From Lachnospiraceae bacterium (lineage in GTDB: Bacteria; Bacillota; Clostridia; Lachnospirales; Lachnospiraceae): DNA of 9,424 nt. Shown one piece after another: positions 1-6,588 of this stretch. The position numbers were made by a program, and so were the translations under genes. Under the pieces are notes generated by a model, which did no database searches, was not told where the DNA came from, and saw only the letters and a program-made list of their open reading frames with translations. The stretch is from NCBI GenBank assembly GCA_021202715.1, contig JAJQCL010000103.1, positions 1 to 9,424 on the forward strand, written 5' to 3'. Numbering within the stretch: the stretch's first letter is position 1; every line of letters starts with the position of its first letter.

Positions 1-1878
1 GAGGCGCGGCTCTCGGAGCTCTCGGAGCTGGCCTTCCTGGCGGATCTGGACAAGGACGTCGTGGACTATGTGCCCAATTTCGATGAGACAGAGAAGGAAC
101 CGGTGGTCCTTCCGGTGAAGATTCCCAATATTCTCGTAAATGGCGCCGAGGGCATCGCTGTAGGTATGCGCACCAGCATTCCCACCCACAACCTGCGCGA
201 GGTGCTGGAGGCGATGAAGATTCTCCTGAAGAAGCCGTCCGCGACGACGGAGGAGCTGATGGAGACGCTGCCGGGGCCGGATTTCCCTACCGGGGGCATC
301 GTGATCAACCGGGACGAGCTGCTCAGTATCTATGAGACCGGTACGGGCCGGATTCGTCTGCGCGGAAAGGTGGAGCTGGAACCGGGTCGCCGCAAATCGG
401 ACCGCCGCAGTCTGGTGGTCTCGGAGATTCCCTATACGATGATCGGCAGCGGCATCTCCAAATTCATCTCCGATGTGGCGGCACTCATCGAGTCGAAGAA
501 GCTGCCGGAGGTGACGGATATCTCTAACCAGTCCTCGAAGGAGGGCATCCGCCTGGTCTTTGAGCTGAAAAATGGGTCCGACCCGGAGCGGGTGAAAAAT
601 ATCCTTTATAAGAAAACGGGGCTGGAGGATACCTTCGGCGTCAATATGCTGGCCGTCGTGGACGGAACGCCTCAGACTGTGGGCTTAAAGCAGATCCTGC
701 AGGAAAATATTCGTTTCCAGATCGATTTGAATACCCGCAAATACACACATTTGCTGCAGAGGGAGCGGGAGAAAGCCGAGGTGCAGGAAGGGCTGATCCG
801 CGCTATCGATATCATTGACCTGATCATTGAGATCATTCGCGGCAGCAAGACCGTGAAGGATGCGAAAGCCTGCCTGATGGGCGACCCTTCTCAGGTGACC
901 TTCAAATCGCAGAAATCCCGCAAAGCGGCGGAGCATCTGGACTTCACGGAGCGTCAGGCGACGGCGATCCTCGAGATGCGCCTGTCAAAACTGATCGGGC
1001 TGGAAATTCTCACCCTGAATAAGGAGCATGACAAGACCGTGAAGCTCATTGATCAGTATGAGAAGATTCTTTCTTCCCCGCGGGCTATGACCAACACGAT
1101 CGTCCGCGAACTGGACGCTCTGATTGAACATTTTGGCCGGGAACGGCGTACGCTCATCACAGAAGCAGAGGCAGCGCATGAGGTGAAGGAAGAAGTCGTC
1201 GAGCAGGAGCTGATGTTCGCGGTGGATCGCTTCGGTTATGCCAAGACCTACGATCTCTCGGTGTTCAGCCGGAATGAAGAAGCGATCCGTAAGGAGAACC
1301 GACAGGTATTTTTGTGTAAAAACACGGGAAAAATCTATTTGTTTACCGATACGGGGCGCCTGCACCAGCTGAAGGTGGCGGATATCCCGGCGGCCCGGGC
1401 GAGAGACAAGGGGAGTCCGCTGGATAACCTCTGCAACTACGACAGCCGTGACGAGCGCGTCGTGGGCATCTTCCCGGATTCGGAGTTGGAAACAGAAAAA
1501 TTCCTCTTTGTCACGGAGGCAGGTATGGTGAAGGTCGTAGAGGGAAGTGAATTTATTTCCTCGAGAAAGACCGTTGCAGCCACGAAGTTGACGGAAGGGG
1601 ATCGGGTTCTTTCAGTGGAAGTCCTCTCCGGCACGCAGCTGGTGCTGCGGACGGAGGAGCGTTATGCGCTGCGTTTTGCGGTCAGTGAGATCAGCGAGAT
1701 GAAGAAGGCCAGCGCCGGCGTACACGGTATCCAGCTGGCGGAGGGAGACCGGGTGAAGGAGGCTTCGCAGGTCTCGCCGCGTGCAAGAAGCGAGCAGGCC
1801 GGAAATGAGGCGGCAGACTGGAGCAGTGTCCGGCTCTCGCACCGGGGCGCCCGCGGCGTGCGGCAGAAGAAGAAATAA
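1..1878 (+). CDS. parC: DNA topoisomerase IV (ATP-hydrolysing) subunit A, 5'-truncated by window edge
   Basis: Breaking-and-rejoining subunit of a type II topoisomerase, which with a ParE/GyrB partner passes one DNA duplex through another to decatenate and relax chromosomes. Reading frame 1 is open from base 1, giving 625 visible residues. The first residues, EARLSELSELAFLADLDKD, match the family segment right after the catalytic tyrosine (R-Y-x-E-A-R), so that tyrosine and roughly 120 N-terminal residues lie upstream of the window. Then come NFDETEKEPVVLP and NILVNGAEGIAVGM (about residues 25-55), the tower region, a coiled coil from about residue 250 with the exit-gate segment RQATAILEMRLSKL near 318-331, and a C-terminal beta-propeller-like domain from about 403. 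The GyrA box (QRRGGKG) is absent; a degenerate ARARDKGSPLDN takes its place. That, and a C-terminal domain shorter than in GyrA, favours ParC over GyrA. The last 30 or so residues are polar and basic, ending QKKK. nadE follows after 41 bases. GyrA-like naming is the alternative. Confidence 0.93.
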   Translation, partial: EARLSELSELAFLADLDKDVVDYVPNFDETEKEPVVLPVKIPNILVNGAEGIAVGMRTSIPTHNLREVLEAMKILLKKPSATTEELMETLPGPDFPTGGIVINRDELLSIYETGTGRIRLRGKVELEPGRRKSDRRSLVVSEIPYTMIGSGISKFISDVAALIESKKLPEVTDISNQSSKEGIRLVFELKNGSDPERVKNILYKKTGLEDTFGVNMLAVVDGTPQTVGLKQILQENIRFQIDLNTRKYTHLLQREREKAEVQEGLIRAIDIIDLIIEIIRGSKTVKDAKACLMGDPSQVTFKSQKSRKAAEHLDFTERQATAILEMRLSKLIGLEILTLNKEHDKTVKLIDQYEKILSSPRAMTNTIVRELDALIEHFGRERRTLITEAEAAHEVKEEVVEQELMFAVDRFGYAKTYDLSVFSRNEEAIRKENRQVFLCKNTGKIYLFTDTGRLHQLKVADIPAARARDKGSPLDNLCNYDSRDERVVGIFPDSELETEKFLFVTEAGMVKVVEGSEFISSRKTVAATKLTEGDRVLSVEVLSGTQLVLRTEERYALRFAVSEISEMKKASAGVHGIQLAEGDRVKEASQVSPRARSEQAGNEAADWSSVRLSHRGARGVRQKKK

Positions 1879-1907
1879 AGCGAGTGTGGACAGGCCATTG
1901 GGCCGAA

Positions 1908-1914
1908 AAGGAGG
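1908..1914 (+). promoter_or_regulatory. Ribosome binding site deciding the nadE start
   Basis: AAGGAGG, part of AAAAGGAGGGG, lies 5 bases before ATG 1920. The frame is open further upstream to a GTG at 1884, but that codon has no Shine-Dalgarno sequence and would add 12 residues (MWTGHWAEKEGF) in front of a typical NadE N-terminus. I therefore place the start at 1920. No promoter is evident in the 41-base gap after parC, so translation probably occurs on a shared transcript. Confidence 0.8.
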
Positions 1915-1919
1915 GGTTC

Positions 1920-3857
1920 ATGCAGGATGGATTTGTCAGAGTGGCGGCGGTGACGCCCTCGATTAAAGTGGCGGACCCGGTATATAACCGGGAGCAGGTT
2001 GTCGCGGCCATGCAGGAGGCGGTTGCAGGAGGGGCGAAGATCGTGGTATTTCCCGAGCTGGTCATGACCGGATATACCTGCGGAGACCTGTTTCTGCAGA
2101 AGCTTCTGCTTGACCGCACGCATGATGAGCTGATGGAGGTCGCGGCGGCTACGAAAACGCTGGATGCTCTGGTCTTCGTGGGGACGCCCTGGGTTCACAA
2201 GGGGCGGCTGTATAACTGTATGGCGGCGCTGAACCGGGGGGAGCTTCTGGGGCTGGTTCCCAAGACGTATATTCCCAATTATGGGGAATTTTACGAGAAG
2301 CGGCATTTCACGCCCGGTAACGAGGAGACCTTCGACGTGGATATTACCGACGAGGAGGGCGATGAGATCGGTGTCCCTCTGGGGACGAATCTGCTCTTTC
2401 AGTGTGAGGATTTCCCGGATCTGATCGTGGCCGGGGAGGTCTGTGAGGATCTCTGGAGCGCCAATCCGCCCAGTATCCGACATGCCCTGGCTGGAGCGAC
2501 AGTGATCGTTAACAGCTCGGCCAGCGATGAGGCGACGGGAAAGGCAGAGTACCGCCGCAGTCTGGTGACGGGACAGTCCGGGCGGCTGATCTGTTCTTAT
2601 ATTTACTGCAGCGCCGGAGAAGGCGAGTCCAGCCAGGATCTGGTCTTCAGCGGTCATAATATGATTGCTGAGAACGGTGCGCTCCTGGCGGAGGCAGACC
2701 GCTTTCAGAATGGAATCCTTTACAGTGATATTGATATCGACAAGCTGGTCAGTGAGCGGCGGCGGAATACCTGCTTTGGTCCGGTGGACGATGAGAATCA
2801 TGAGACGATCACCTTCTCACTGAAGGTGACGGAGACGAAGCTTACCCGCACTTTCCCGCAGACACCCTTCGTGCCCGGCGGGCAGCGGGACCGGGCGGAG
2901 CGCTGTGAGGAGATTCTCTCCATCCAGTCGATGGGGTTGGTGAAGCGTCTGGCGCATACAGGTTGTAAGCATGCGGTCATCGGCATCTCGGGAGGCCTTG
3001 ATTCCACGCTGGCGCTTCTGGTCACGGTGCGGGCTTTCGACCGGCTGAAGCTGCCCCGGGAGGGAATTGTGGCAGTCACCATGCCCTGCTTCGGCACGAC
3101 GGACCGCACCTATCGGAACGCCTGCCGTATGGCAACTGCCACCGGAGCGACCCTGCGGGAGATTCCTCTCGCTGACGCCGTGCGGACGCATTTCCGGGAT
3201 ATCGGCCACGACGAGGCCGTGCACGATGTGACTTATGAGAATGGACAGGCCCGGGAGCGTACCCAGGTTCTCATGGATATCGCCAACCAGGTGGGCGGCC
3301 TGGTCATCGGCACCGGGGATATGTCGGAGCTGGCGCTCGGCTGGGCGACCTACAACGGAGATCATATGTCCATGTACGGCGTCAACGTCGGCGTTCCCAA
3401 GACGCTGGTGCGCCATCTGGTGCGCTGCTATGCGGATACCTGTGGGGATGAGGCGCTGGCGGCCACGCTGCAGGACGTTCTCGATACCCCGGTGAGCCCC
3501 GAATTGCTTCCTCCCGAGGATGGGAAAATCTCGCAGAAGACCGAAGACCTGGTGGGTCCGTATGAGCTTCATGATTTCTTCCTATATTATATGCTGCGTT
3601 TCGGCTTCCCGCCGCGAAAAATCTATCGCCTGGCGCTGCGCACCTTTGAGGGGACCTTTGACGCAGGGACAATCTGGAAATGGATGCGCATCTTCTACCG
3701 CCGTTTCTTCGCCCAGCAGTTCAAGCCTTCCTGTCTGCCCGACGGCCCCCGTGTCGGTTCCGTGGCTGTCTCGCCGCGGGGCGATCTGCGCATGCCCAGC
3801 GACGCCTGCGGCAGGATCTGGCTGGAGGAAATGGAACATTTGCGGGAACAGGATTGA
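1920..3857 (+). CDS. nadE: Glutamine-dependent NAD(+) synthase (NadE, nitrilase plus synthetase)
   Basis: Catalyses the last step of NAD synthesis in the cytoplasm: ATP-dependent amidation of nicotinate adenine dinucleotide, using ammonia released from glutamine. The 645 residues match the usual length of the two-domain form. The N-terminal carbon-nitrogen hydrolase domain (about 5-290) shows the full Glu-Lys-Cys triad: Glu46 in VFPELVMTGY, Lys115 in LVPKTYIPNYGEFYE and Cys175 in AGEVCEDLW. The C-terminal synthetase domain (about 325-640) has the ATP pyrophosphatase P-loop SGGLDS at 357-362, followed by MPCFGTTDRTY, the substrate-binding stretch GTGDMSELALGW, YGVNVGVPKTLV, and DTPVSPEL with SQKTEDLVGPYELHDF. 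No key residue is missing and no frameshift is seen. It sits 41 bases after parC and 51 before the GH127 gene, with no clear terminator on either side, so read-through is likely. I have no serious alternative identity. Confidence 0.97.
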   Translation: MQDGFVRVAAVTPSIKVADPVYNREQVVAAMQEAVAGGAKIVVFPELVMTGYTCGDLFLQKLLLDRTHDELMEVAAATKTLDALVFVGTPWVHKGRLYNCMAALNRGELLGLVPKTYIPNYGEFYEKRHFTPGNEETFDVDITDEEGDEIGVPLGTNLLFQCEDFPDLIVAGEVCEDLWSANPPSIRHALAGATVIVNSSASDEATGKAEYRRSLVTGQSGRLICSYIYCSAGEGESSQDLVFSGHNMIAENGALLAEADRFQNGILYSDIDIDKLVSERRRNTCFGPVDDENHETITFSLKVTETKLTRTFPQTPFVPGGQRDRAERCEEILSIQSMGLVKRLAHTGCKHAVIGISGGLDSTLALLVTVRAFDRLKLPREGIVAVTMPCFGTTDRTYRNACRMATATGATLREIPLADAVRTHFRDIGHDEAVHDVTYENGQARERTQVLMDIANQVGGLVIGTGDMSELALGWATYNGDHMSMYGVNVGVPKTLVRHLVRCYADTCGDEALAATLQDVLDTPVSPELLPPEDGKISQKTEDLVGPYELHDFFLYYMLRFGFPPRKIYRLALRTFEGTFDAGTIWKWMRIFYRRFFAQQFKPSCLPDGPRVGSVAVSPRGDLRMPSDACGRIWLEEMEHLREQD

Positions 3858-3908
3858 GGGTGATTGATAAACGTTTCCTGAAATGATTATGAGCGAGGAA
3901 TAAGAGGG

Positions 3909-4973
3909 ATGACAGAACAGATGATGGATCAGGTCCTGCGGGAGGATCTGGAAGCGATTTATATTGGAAATCTCAATACGGTGGAGGCGGATCTGATTCT
4001 GCCCGTACAGGGACACGGAGGATCCTGCTTTACCTGGAGGAGCAGTGAACCGCGCTTCATTGAGGATGACGGGACAGTGCATCGTCCGCTTTCCGGCCAG
4101 GGAAACCGGGAACTGACACTGACGGTGACCGCTTCCCTGGAAGGCAGGCGGGCAGAAAGAAGCTTCCCGGCTACCGTCCTTCAGGAGAAGAAGGAGAGCC
4201 GGGTGGAGGAGATACGTACGGTTCGTGTGAACGCGGTTCCCGGGCAGCCCGTGCATCTGCCCTCTGTAGTCATTGCCCGGTGCTCTGACGGGCGGCAGAT
4301 GACGCTGCCGGTGACATGGGAAGCGATCGATGCAGATGTGACAGGCGATGTGCCGCGGACAGAGGCGGAAAAAGTTGCTTACCCTTCCGGAGAAGAGGGA
4401 GTGTCGTCCGGGACAGATCGTTCCTCCGGGATGAAGTCTGTGCGTCATGTACGGGGAACTGTGGAGGGCACGGAACTCCCGGCGGAAGCGGAGATTCACT
4501 GCCTGACAGAGGAAAAATCGGTGCAGGGTCCGCAACGGCAGGCGGAGTATTTTCCGCTTCATCAGGTTCGTCTGCTGCCCGGTACGCCGTACTATGACCA
4601 TCAGCGCCGGATGACAGAGTTTCTGCGGTCAGTGGACTGCGATCGCCTTCTCTATAATTTTTGTCGGGCCGCGGGGCTTCCCACCGGAGAGGCTCTGCCG
4701 ATGACCGGCTGGGAGGAGGAGAGCTGCAAGCTGCGTGGCCATATCACCGGGCATACGCTGTCAGGGCTGTCTTTGGCCTGGGCCGCGACCGAAGAGGAAG
4801 TATTCCTTGAGAAGTGTACGATATTGGTGGAAGGGTTGGCGCAGTGTCAGGAGGCCTTTGCCGCCTCGGGACAGACACATCCAGGGTTCTTAAGCGCCTA
4901 CTCAGAAGAACAGTTTGCTGGAGCAGTACACCCGTTATCCGGAGATCTGGGCTCCTTACTATACCTTGGATAA
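3909..4973 (+). CDS. N-terminal fragment of the GH127-like enzyme: two Ig-like modules and start of the barrel
   Basis: This piece runs from ATG 3909 to TAA 4971-4973 (354 codons). The start follows GAGG at 3895-3898, 10 bases upstream; AGAGGG also abuts the ATG. Residues about 10-92 resemble the atrophied bacterial Ig fold: DLEAI, NTVEADLILPVQGHGG, FTWRSSEP and DGTVHRP, ending in LTVTAS. Residues about 102-198 resemble the Big_4 module: VRVNAVPGQPVHLPSVV, CSDGR, LPVTWEAID and VRGTVEGT, with an unusual polar insert of about 30 residues (150-180). From about 218 the catalytic domain starts: VRLLPGTPYYDHQRRM, KLRGHITGHTLSGLSLAWAA and GFLSAYSEEQF (to residue 336). The final 18 residues (AGAVHPLSGDLGSLLYLG) do not fit the family and are read past the frameshift. 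The fragment lacks every known catalytic residue, so by itself it should be inactive. Confidence 0.7.
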   Translation: MTEQMMDQVLREDLEAIYIGNLNTVEADLILPVQGHGGSCFTWRSSEPRFIEDDGTVHRPLSGQGNRELTLTVTASLEGRRAERSFPATVLQEKKESRVEEIRTVRVNAVPGQPVHLPSVVIARCSDGRQMTLPVTWEAIDADVTGDVPRTEAEKVAYPSGEEGVSSGTDRSSGMKSVRHVRGTVEGTELPAEAEIHCLTEEKSVQGPQRQAEYFPLHQVRLLPGTPYYDHQRRMTEFLRSVDCDRLLYNFCRAAGLPTGEALPMTGWEEESCKLRGHITGHTLSGLSLAWAATEEEVFLEKCTILVEGLAQCQEAFAASGQTHPGFLSAYSEEQFAGAVHPLSGDLGSLLYLG

Positions 4974-6228
4974 GATTCTTGCCGGACTGCTGGACTGCAG
5001 GGAACTGACCGGAAATGAACAGGCGCTGGAGATCGCCGCGAAGATGGGCGACTGGGTCTATGCCCGTCTGTCCCGTCTGTCTGCGGAGACCCGGGCCGCT
5101 ATGTGGTCCATGTATATCGCCGGAGAGAGCGGCGGTATGCAGGGGAGTATGGTGCGTCTGTACCGCCTGACAGGGAAAGAAGATCATCTGGAGGCGGCCG
5201 GGTATTTTGATAATGAGAAGCTGTTCTATCCGATGCAGGAGAACTGCGATACTCTGGAGGATATGCACGCCAACCAGCATATCCCGCAGATCCTCGGCGC
5301 GATGGAGATGTATCGGACCACCGGGGAAGAGGCCTACTGGCAGATCGGGAAGAATTTCTGGGAGATTGTCACCGGCGGCCATGCTTACTGTATCGGCGGT
5401 GTCGGCGAGACGGAAATGTTTCACCGGACGGGTACGACGACCTCCTATCTCACAGACCGCGCTGCGGAGAGCTGCGCCAGCTACAACATGCTGCGGCTGA
5501 CAGGACAGCTGTTCCCTTATGTGATGGACGGCGCCATGATGGATTATTATGAGAATACACTCGGCAATCATATCCTGACCTCGGCCAGCCACGCGGTGGA
5601 TGGCGGCACGACCTATTTCCTGCCTTTGGAGCCTGGCGGGGTGAAGGAATATTCGACGACGGAGAATACCTGCTGTCGGGGAACAGGGCTGGAGAGCCGC
5701 TTCCGCTATATGGAAAATATATACGCGCAGGACGCGGAAGCTGTCTACGTGAATCTTCTGATCGACTCGGCTCTGTCCGGGGAGACAGCCCTGACGCTGC
5801 GCACCACGGAGCAGGGAGAGGTCACGGTGCGGGCTGAAGCCGATATGACGAAGAAACTGCGGGTGCGCGTTCCGGCCTGGGCCGCGGAGGATTTCGCGGC
5901 AGAACGAAACGGAGTCCACCGGGAGAGTCCGCCTCTCCGGCCTGGCTATTGCGAGTTCGAGCCCCTGAGACGCGGGGAAGAGATCCGTCAGATACTGCCG
6001 ATGACGCTGCGGCGGGTGGAGGTTCCCACGGATGCAAATTATGTGAATCTGGCGTACGGTCCCTGGATTCTGGCCGGACTTTCGGATGACAGGACATTCC
6101 GGAAGGCGCCGGATCCTATGAAGGTGAAACGGGGAACGAAGCCGATGGAATTTATCGCGGGAGGGATGCGGATGATTCCGCTCCACCGGGTAGACCGGGA
6201 AGCCTATCACGTTTATTTTCGGCGGTGA
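4915..6228 (+). CDS. C-terminal fragment of the GH127-like enzyme: active-site half and beta domain
   Basis: Frame 1 from 4915 (a TTG with no Shine-Dalgarno sequence, so probably not a real start) to TGA 6226-6228, about 437 residues. It opens with LLEQYTRYPEIWAPYYTLDKILAGLLD, the continuation of the barrel, and includes MHANQHIPQI. In HypBA1 the active site is a cysteine nucleophile in a zinc site made of one Glu and three Cys, plus an acid/base Glu. Candidate equivalents are visible: Glu at 5413 in GETEMF (acid/base), Glu 5467 and Cys 5473 in AESCASYN, and the Cys pair 5671/5674 in ENTCCRGTG. YGPWILAG near 6055-6078 and the ending REAYHVYFRR are typical of the C-terminal beta domains. The catalytic machinery looks undamaged, but the fragment is cut off from its start. 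Whether it is translated as part of a whole enzyme depends on the frameshift being real. Confidence 0.75.
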   Translation: MLEQYTRYPEIWAPYYTLDKILAGLLDCRELTGNEQALEIAAKMGDWVYARLSRLSAETRAAMWSMYIAGESGGMQGSMVRLYRLTGKEDHLEAAGYFDNEKLFYPMQENCDTLEDMHANQHIPQILGAMEMYRTTGEEAYWQIGKNFWEIVTGGHAYCIGGVGETEMFHRTGTTTSYLTDRAAESCASYNMLRLTGQLFPYVMDGAMMDYYENTLGNHILTSASHAVDGGTTYFLPLEPGGVKEYSTTENTCCRGTGLESRFRYMENIYAQDAEAVYVNLLIDSALSGETALTLRTTEQGEVTVRAEADMTKKLRVRVPAWAAEDFAAERNGVHRESPPLRPGYCEFEPLRRGEEIRQILPMTLRRVEVPTDANYVNLAYGPWILAGLSDDRTFRKAPDPMKVKRGTKPMEFIAGGMRMIPLHRVDREAYHVYFRR

Positions 6229-6326
6229 GAGATGAAAAGATGATCGGAGGCTGTGAAGCGAATGTCAGGATTCGTCTTTACGGCCTTTTACCATATAGGA
6301 AGGTTTCACTATATGACAAACAGTTT

Positions 6327-6355
6327 CCGGCGGATGCGCAAAGCGCATCCTACGG
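6327..6355. repeat. REP-like palindromic element
   Basis: GGATGCGC-AAA-GCGCATCC (6332-6350) is a perfect 8-bp stem with a 3-base loop. It is extended by CCG (6327-6329) pairing with CGG (6353-6355) across a 2x2 internal loop. The flanking CTACGG and the GGATGCGC core resemble REP-type repetitive palindromes known mainly from enterobacteria and pseudomonads. It stands out from the A+T-rich surroundings. It could instead be a weak terminator for the GH127 gene, but the bases after it (ATGTTCTTTCTGT) are not a proper T-tract. A single copy is visible here, so repetitiveness is inferred. Confidence 0.4.
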
Positions 6356-6480
6356 ATGTTCTTTCTGTCGGGAACAGGTTCTTTGCTGAAAATTATTTCG
6401 ATAAAGATCTGCAAATGAACTTAAATTTTCACCAAAACACAAAACTAAAACAAAAAAATACGACTATATGAAATAATATA

Positions 6481-6509
6481 TTGACAAGTCCGAGTGAAAA
6501 GTATAAGAT
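6481..6509 (+). promoter_or_regulatory. Sigma-A type promoter of the M24 peptidase operon
   Basis: A perfect -35 TTGACA (6481-6486) is followed by a 17-base spacer and TAAGAT (6504-6509), a 4/6 match to TATAAT. The upstream 60-90 bases are rich in A, with AAAACAAAAAAATA and AAATAATATA, consistent with an UP element. Transcription should begin near 6516, giving a leader of about 70 bases before ATG 6589. Sequence match only. Confidence 0.7.
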
Positions 6510-6522
6510 ATGTGAAACAGAT

Positions 6523-6536
6523 TAGACCACGGTCTA
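6523..6536. promoter_or_regulatory. Operator-like perfect dyad TAGACC-AC-GGTCTA
   Basis: A perfect 6+6 inverted repeat with a 2-base centre lies about 14 bases after the -10 hexamer, just downstream of the predicted start site. That is a classic place for a repressor to block the polymerase. Size and symmetry fit a TetR-family operator; TAGACC half-sites recall those of LmrA/YxaF-type repressors (from memory). No regulator gene is present in the window, so its identity is open. A role as a short leader hairpin cannot be excluded, though a 2-base loop is too tight for RNA. Confidence 0.5.
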
Positions 6537-6546
6537 GTACATGATA

Positions 6547-6561
6547 CAGAACGTGGTTCTG
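6547..6561. promoter_or_regulatory. Second dyad in the leader, CAGAAC-GTG-GTTCTG
   Basis: A perfect 6+6 inverted repeat with a 3-base centre, about 25 bases downstream of the first dyad. Read on the opposite strand it is AGAACCACGTTCT, which shares the CCACG core with the first dyad (AGACCACGGTCT). It may be a second, weaker site for the same protein. ACCACG (6526-6531) can also pair with CGTGGT (6552-6557), so in RNA the two dyads could form one alternative hairpin. It ends 14 bases before the ribosome binding site. Confidence 0.35.
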
Positions 6562-6588
6562 CTGAAATGGATATTAGGAGGGGACGAC

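Larger units (their letters stand above)
3909..6228 (+). pseudogene. GH127 / DUF1680 beta-L-arabinofuranosidase-like gene, split by a frameshift
   Basis: Taken together the two reading frames make one glycoside hydrolase of about 770 residues: two Ig-like modules followed by the (alpha/alpha)6-barrel family founded on Bifidobacterium HypBA1, which removes terminal beta-L-arabinofuranose from plant glycans. Frame 3 reads to GFLSAYSEEQF (ending at 4916) and then turns into unrelated residues until TAA at 4971-4973. Homology resumes in frame 1 at LLEQYTRYPEIWAPYYTL from 4915. The shift equals one extra base, or loss of two or five bases, around CAGTTTGCTGG (4911-4921). Everything else looks intact, including the active-site cysteines and a natural C-terminus, so the lesion is recent, a sequencing error, or less likely recoded. 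There is no signal peptide at the N-terminus, so an intact product would be cytoplasmic. GH146, which shares the DUF1680 fold, is the main alternative. Confidence 0.85.
6229..6588. other. Intergenic region before the M24 operon
   Basis: 360 bases with no convincing gene. The left part still has mixed composition and holds three small inverted repeats: AAGCGAAT / ATTCG-T-CTT (6256-6263 with 6270-6278), CATATAG / CTATATG (6292-6298 with 6309-6315) and the REP-like palindrome at 6327-6355. Any of these could help end upstream transcription, but none is followed by a proper T-run. From about 6385 the DNA becomes strikingly A-rich on the + strand up to the TTGACA at 6481. That could act as an UP element for the promoter. 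The leader (about 6516-6588) carries two dyads and the AGGAGGGG ribosome binding site at 6576-6583. Confidence 0.6.

Noticed and set aside
1893..1904. GGCC-ATTG-GGCC hairpin between parC and nadE
   Set aside because: Only 4 base pairs and no T-tract follows; it overlaps the approach to the nadE ribosome binding site and is most likely chance.
4905..4925. Programmed ribosomal frameshift in the GH127-like gene
   Set aside because: A +1 shift would be needed at CAG TTT GCT. There is no in-frame stop or obvious rare codon at the site, no upstream Shine-Dalgarno stimulator, and the family is not known for recoding.
4744..6210. 488-codon open frame on the - strand (also 1662-2801, 3582-4601 and 6574-7638)
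   Set aside because: They lie antisense to clearly recognised genes, are rich in Arg, His, Pro and Gln as expected for shadows of G+C-rich coding sequence, and show no domain.
6253..6471. Open frame of 72 codons on the + strand after the GH127 gene
   Set aside because: CGGAGG (6245-6250) could serve an ATG at 6262, but the product is translated from the REP-like palindrome and an A-rich non-coding tract; its composition shifts midway and no family is recognisable.
6229..6588. T-box or riboswitch in front of the M24 operon
   Set aside because: No GGGTGGNACCGCG-type element or recognisable aptamer core; the predicted leader is only about 70 bases long and its structure is limited to the two dyads.
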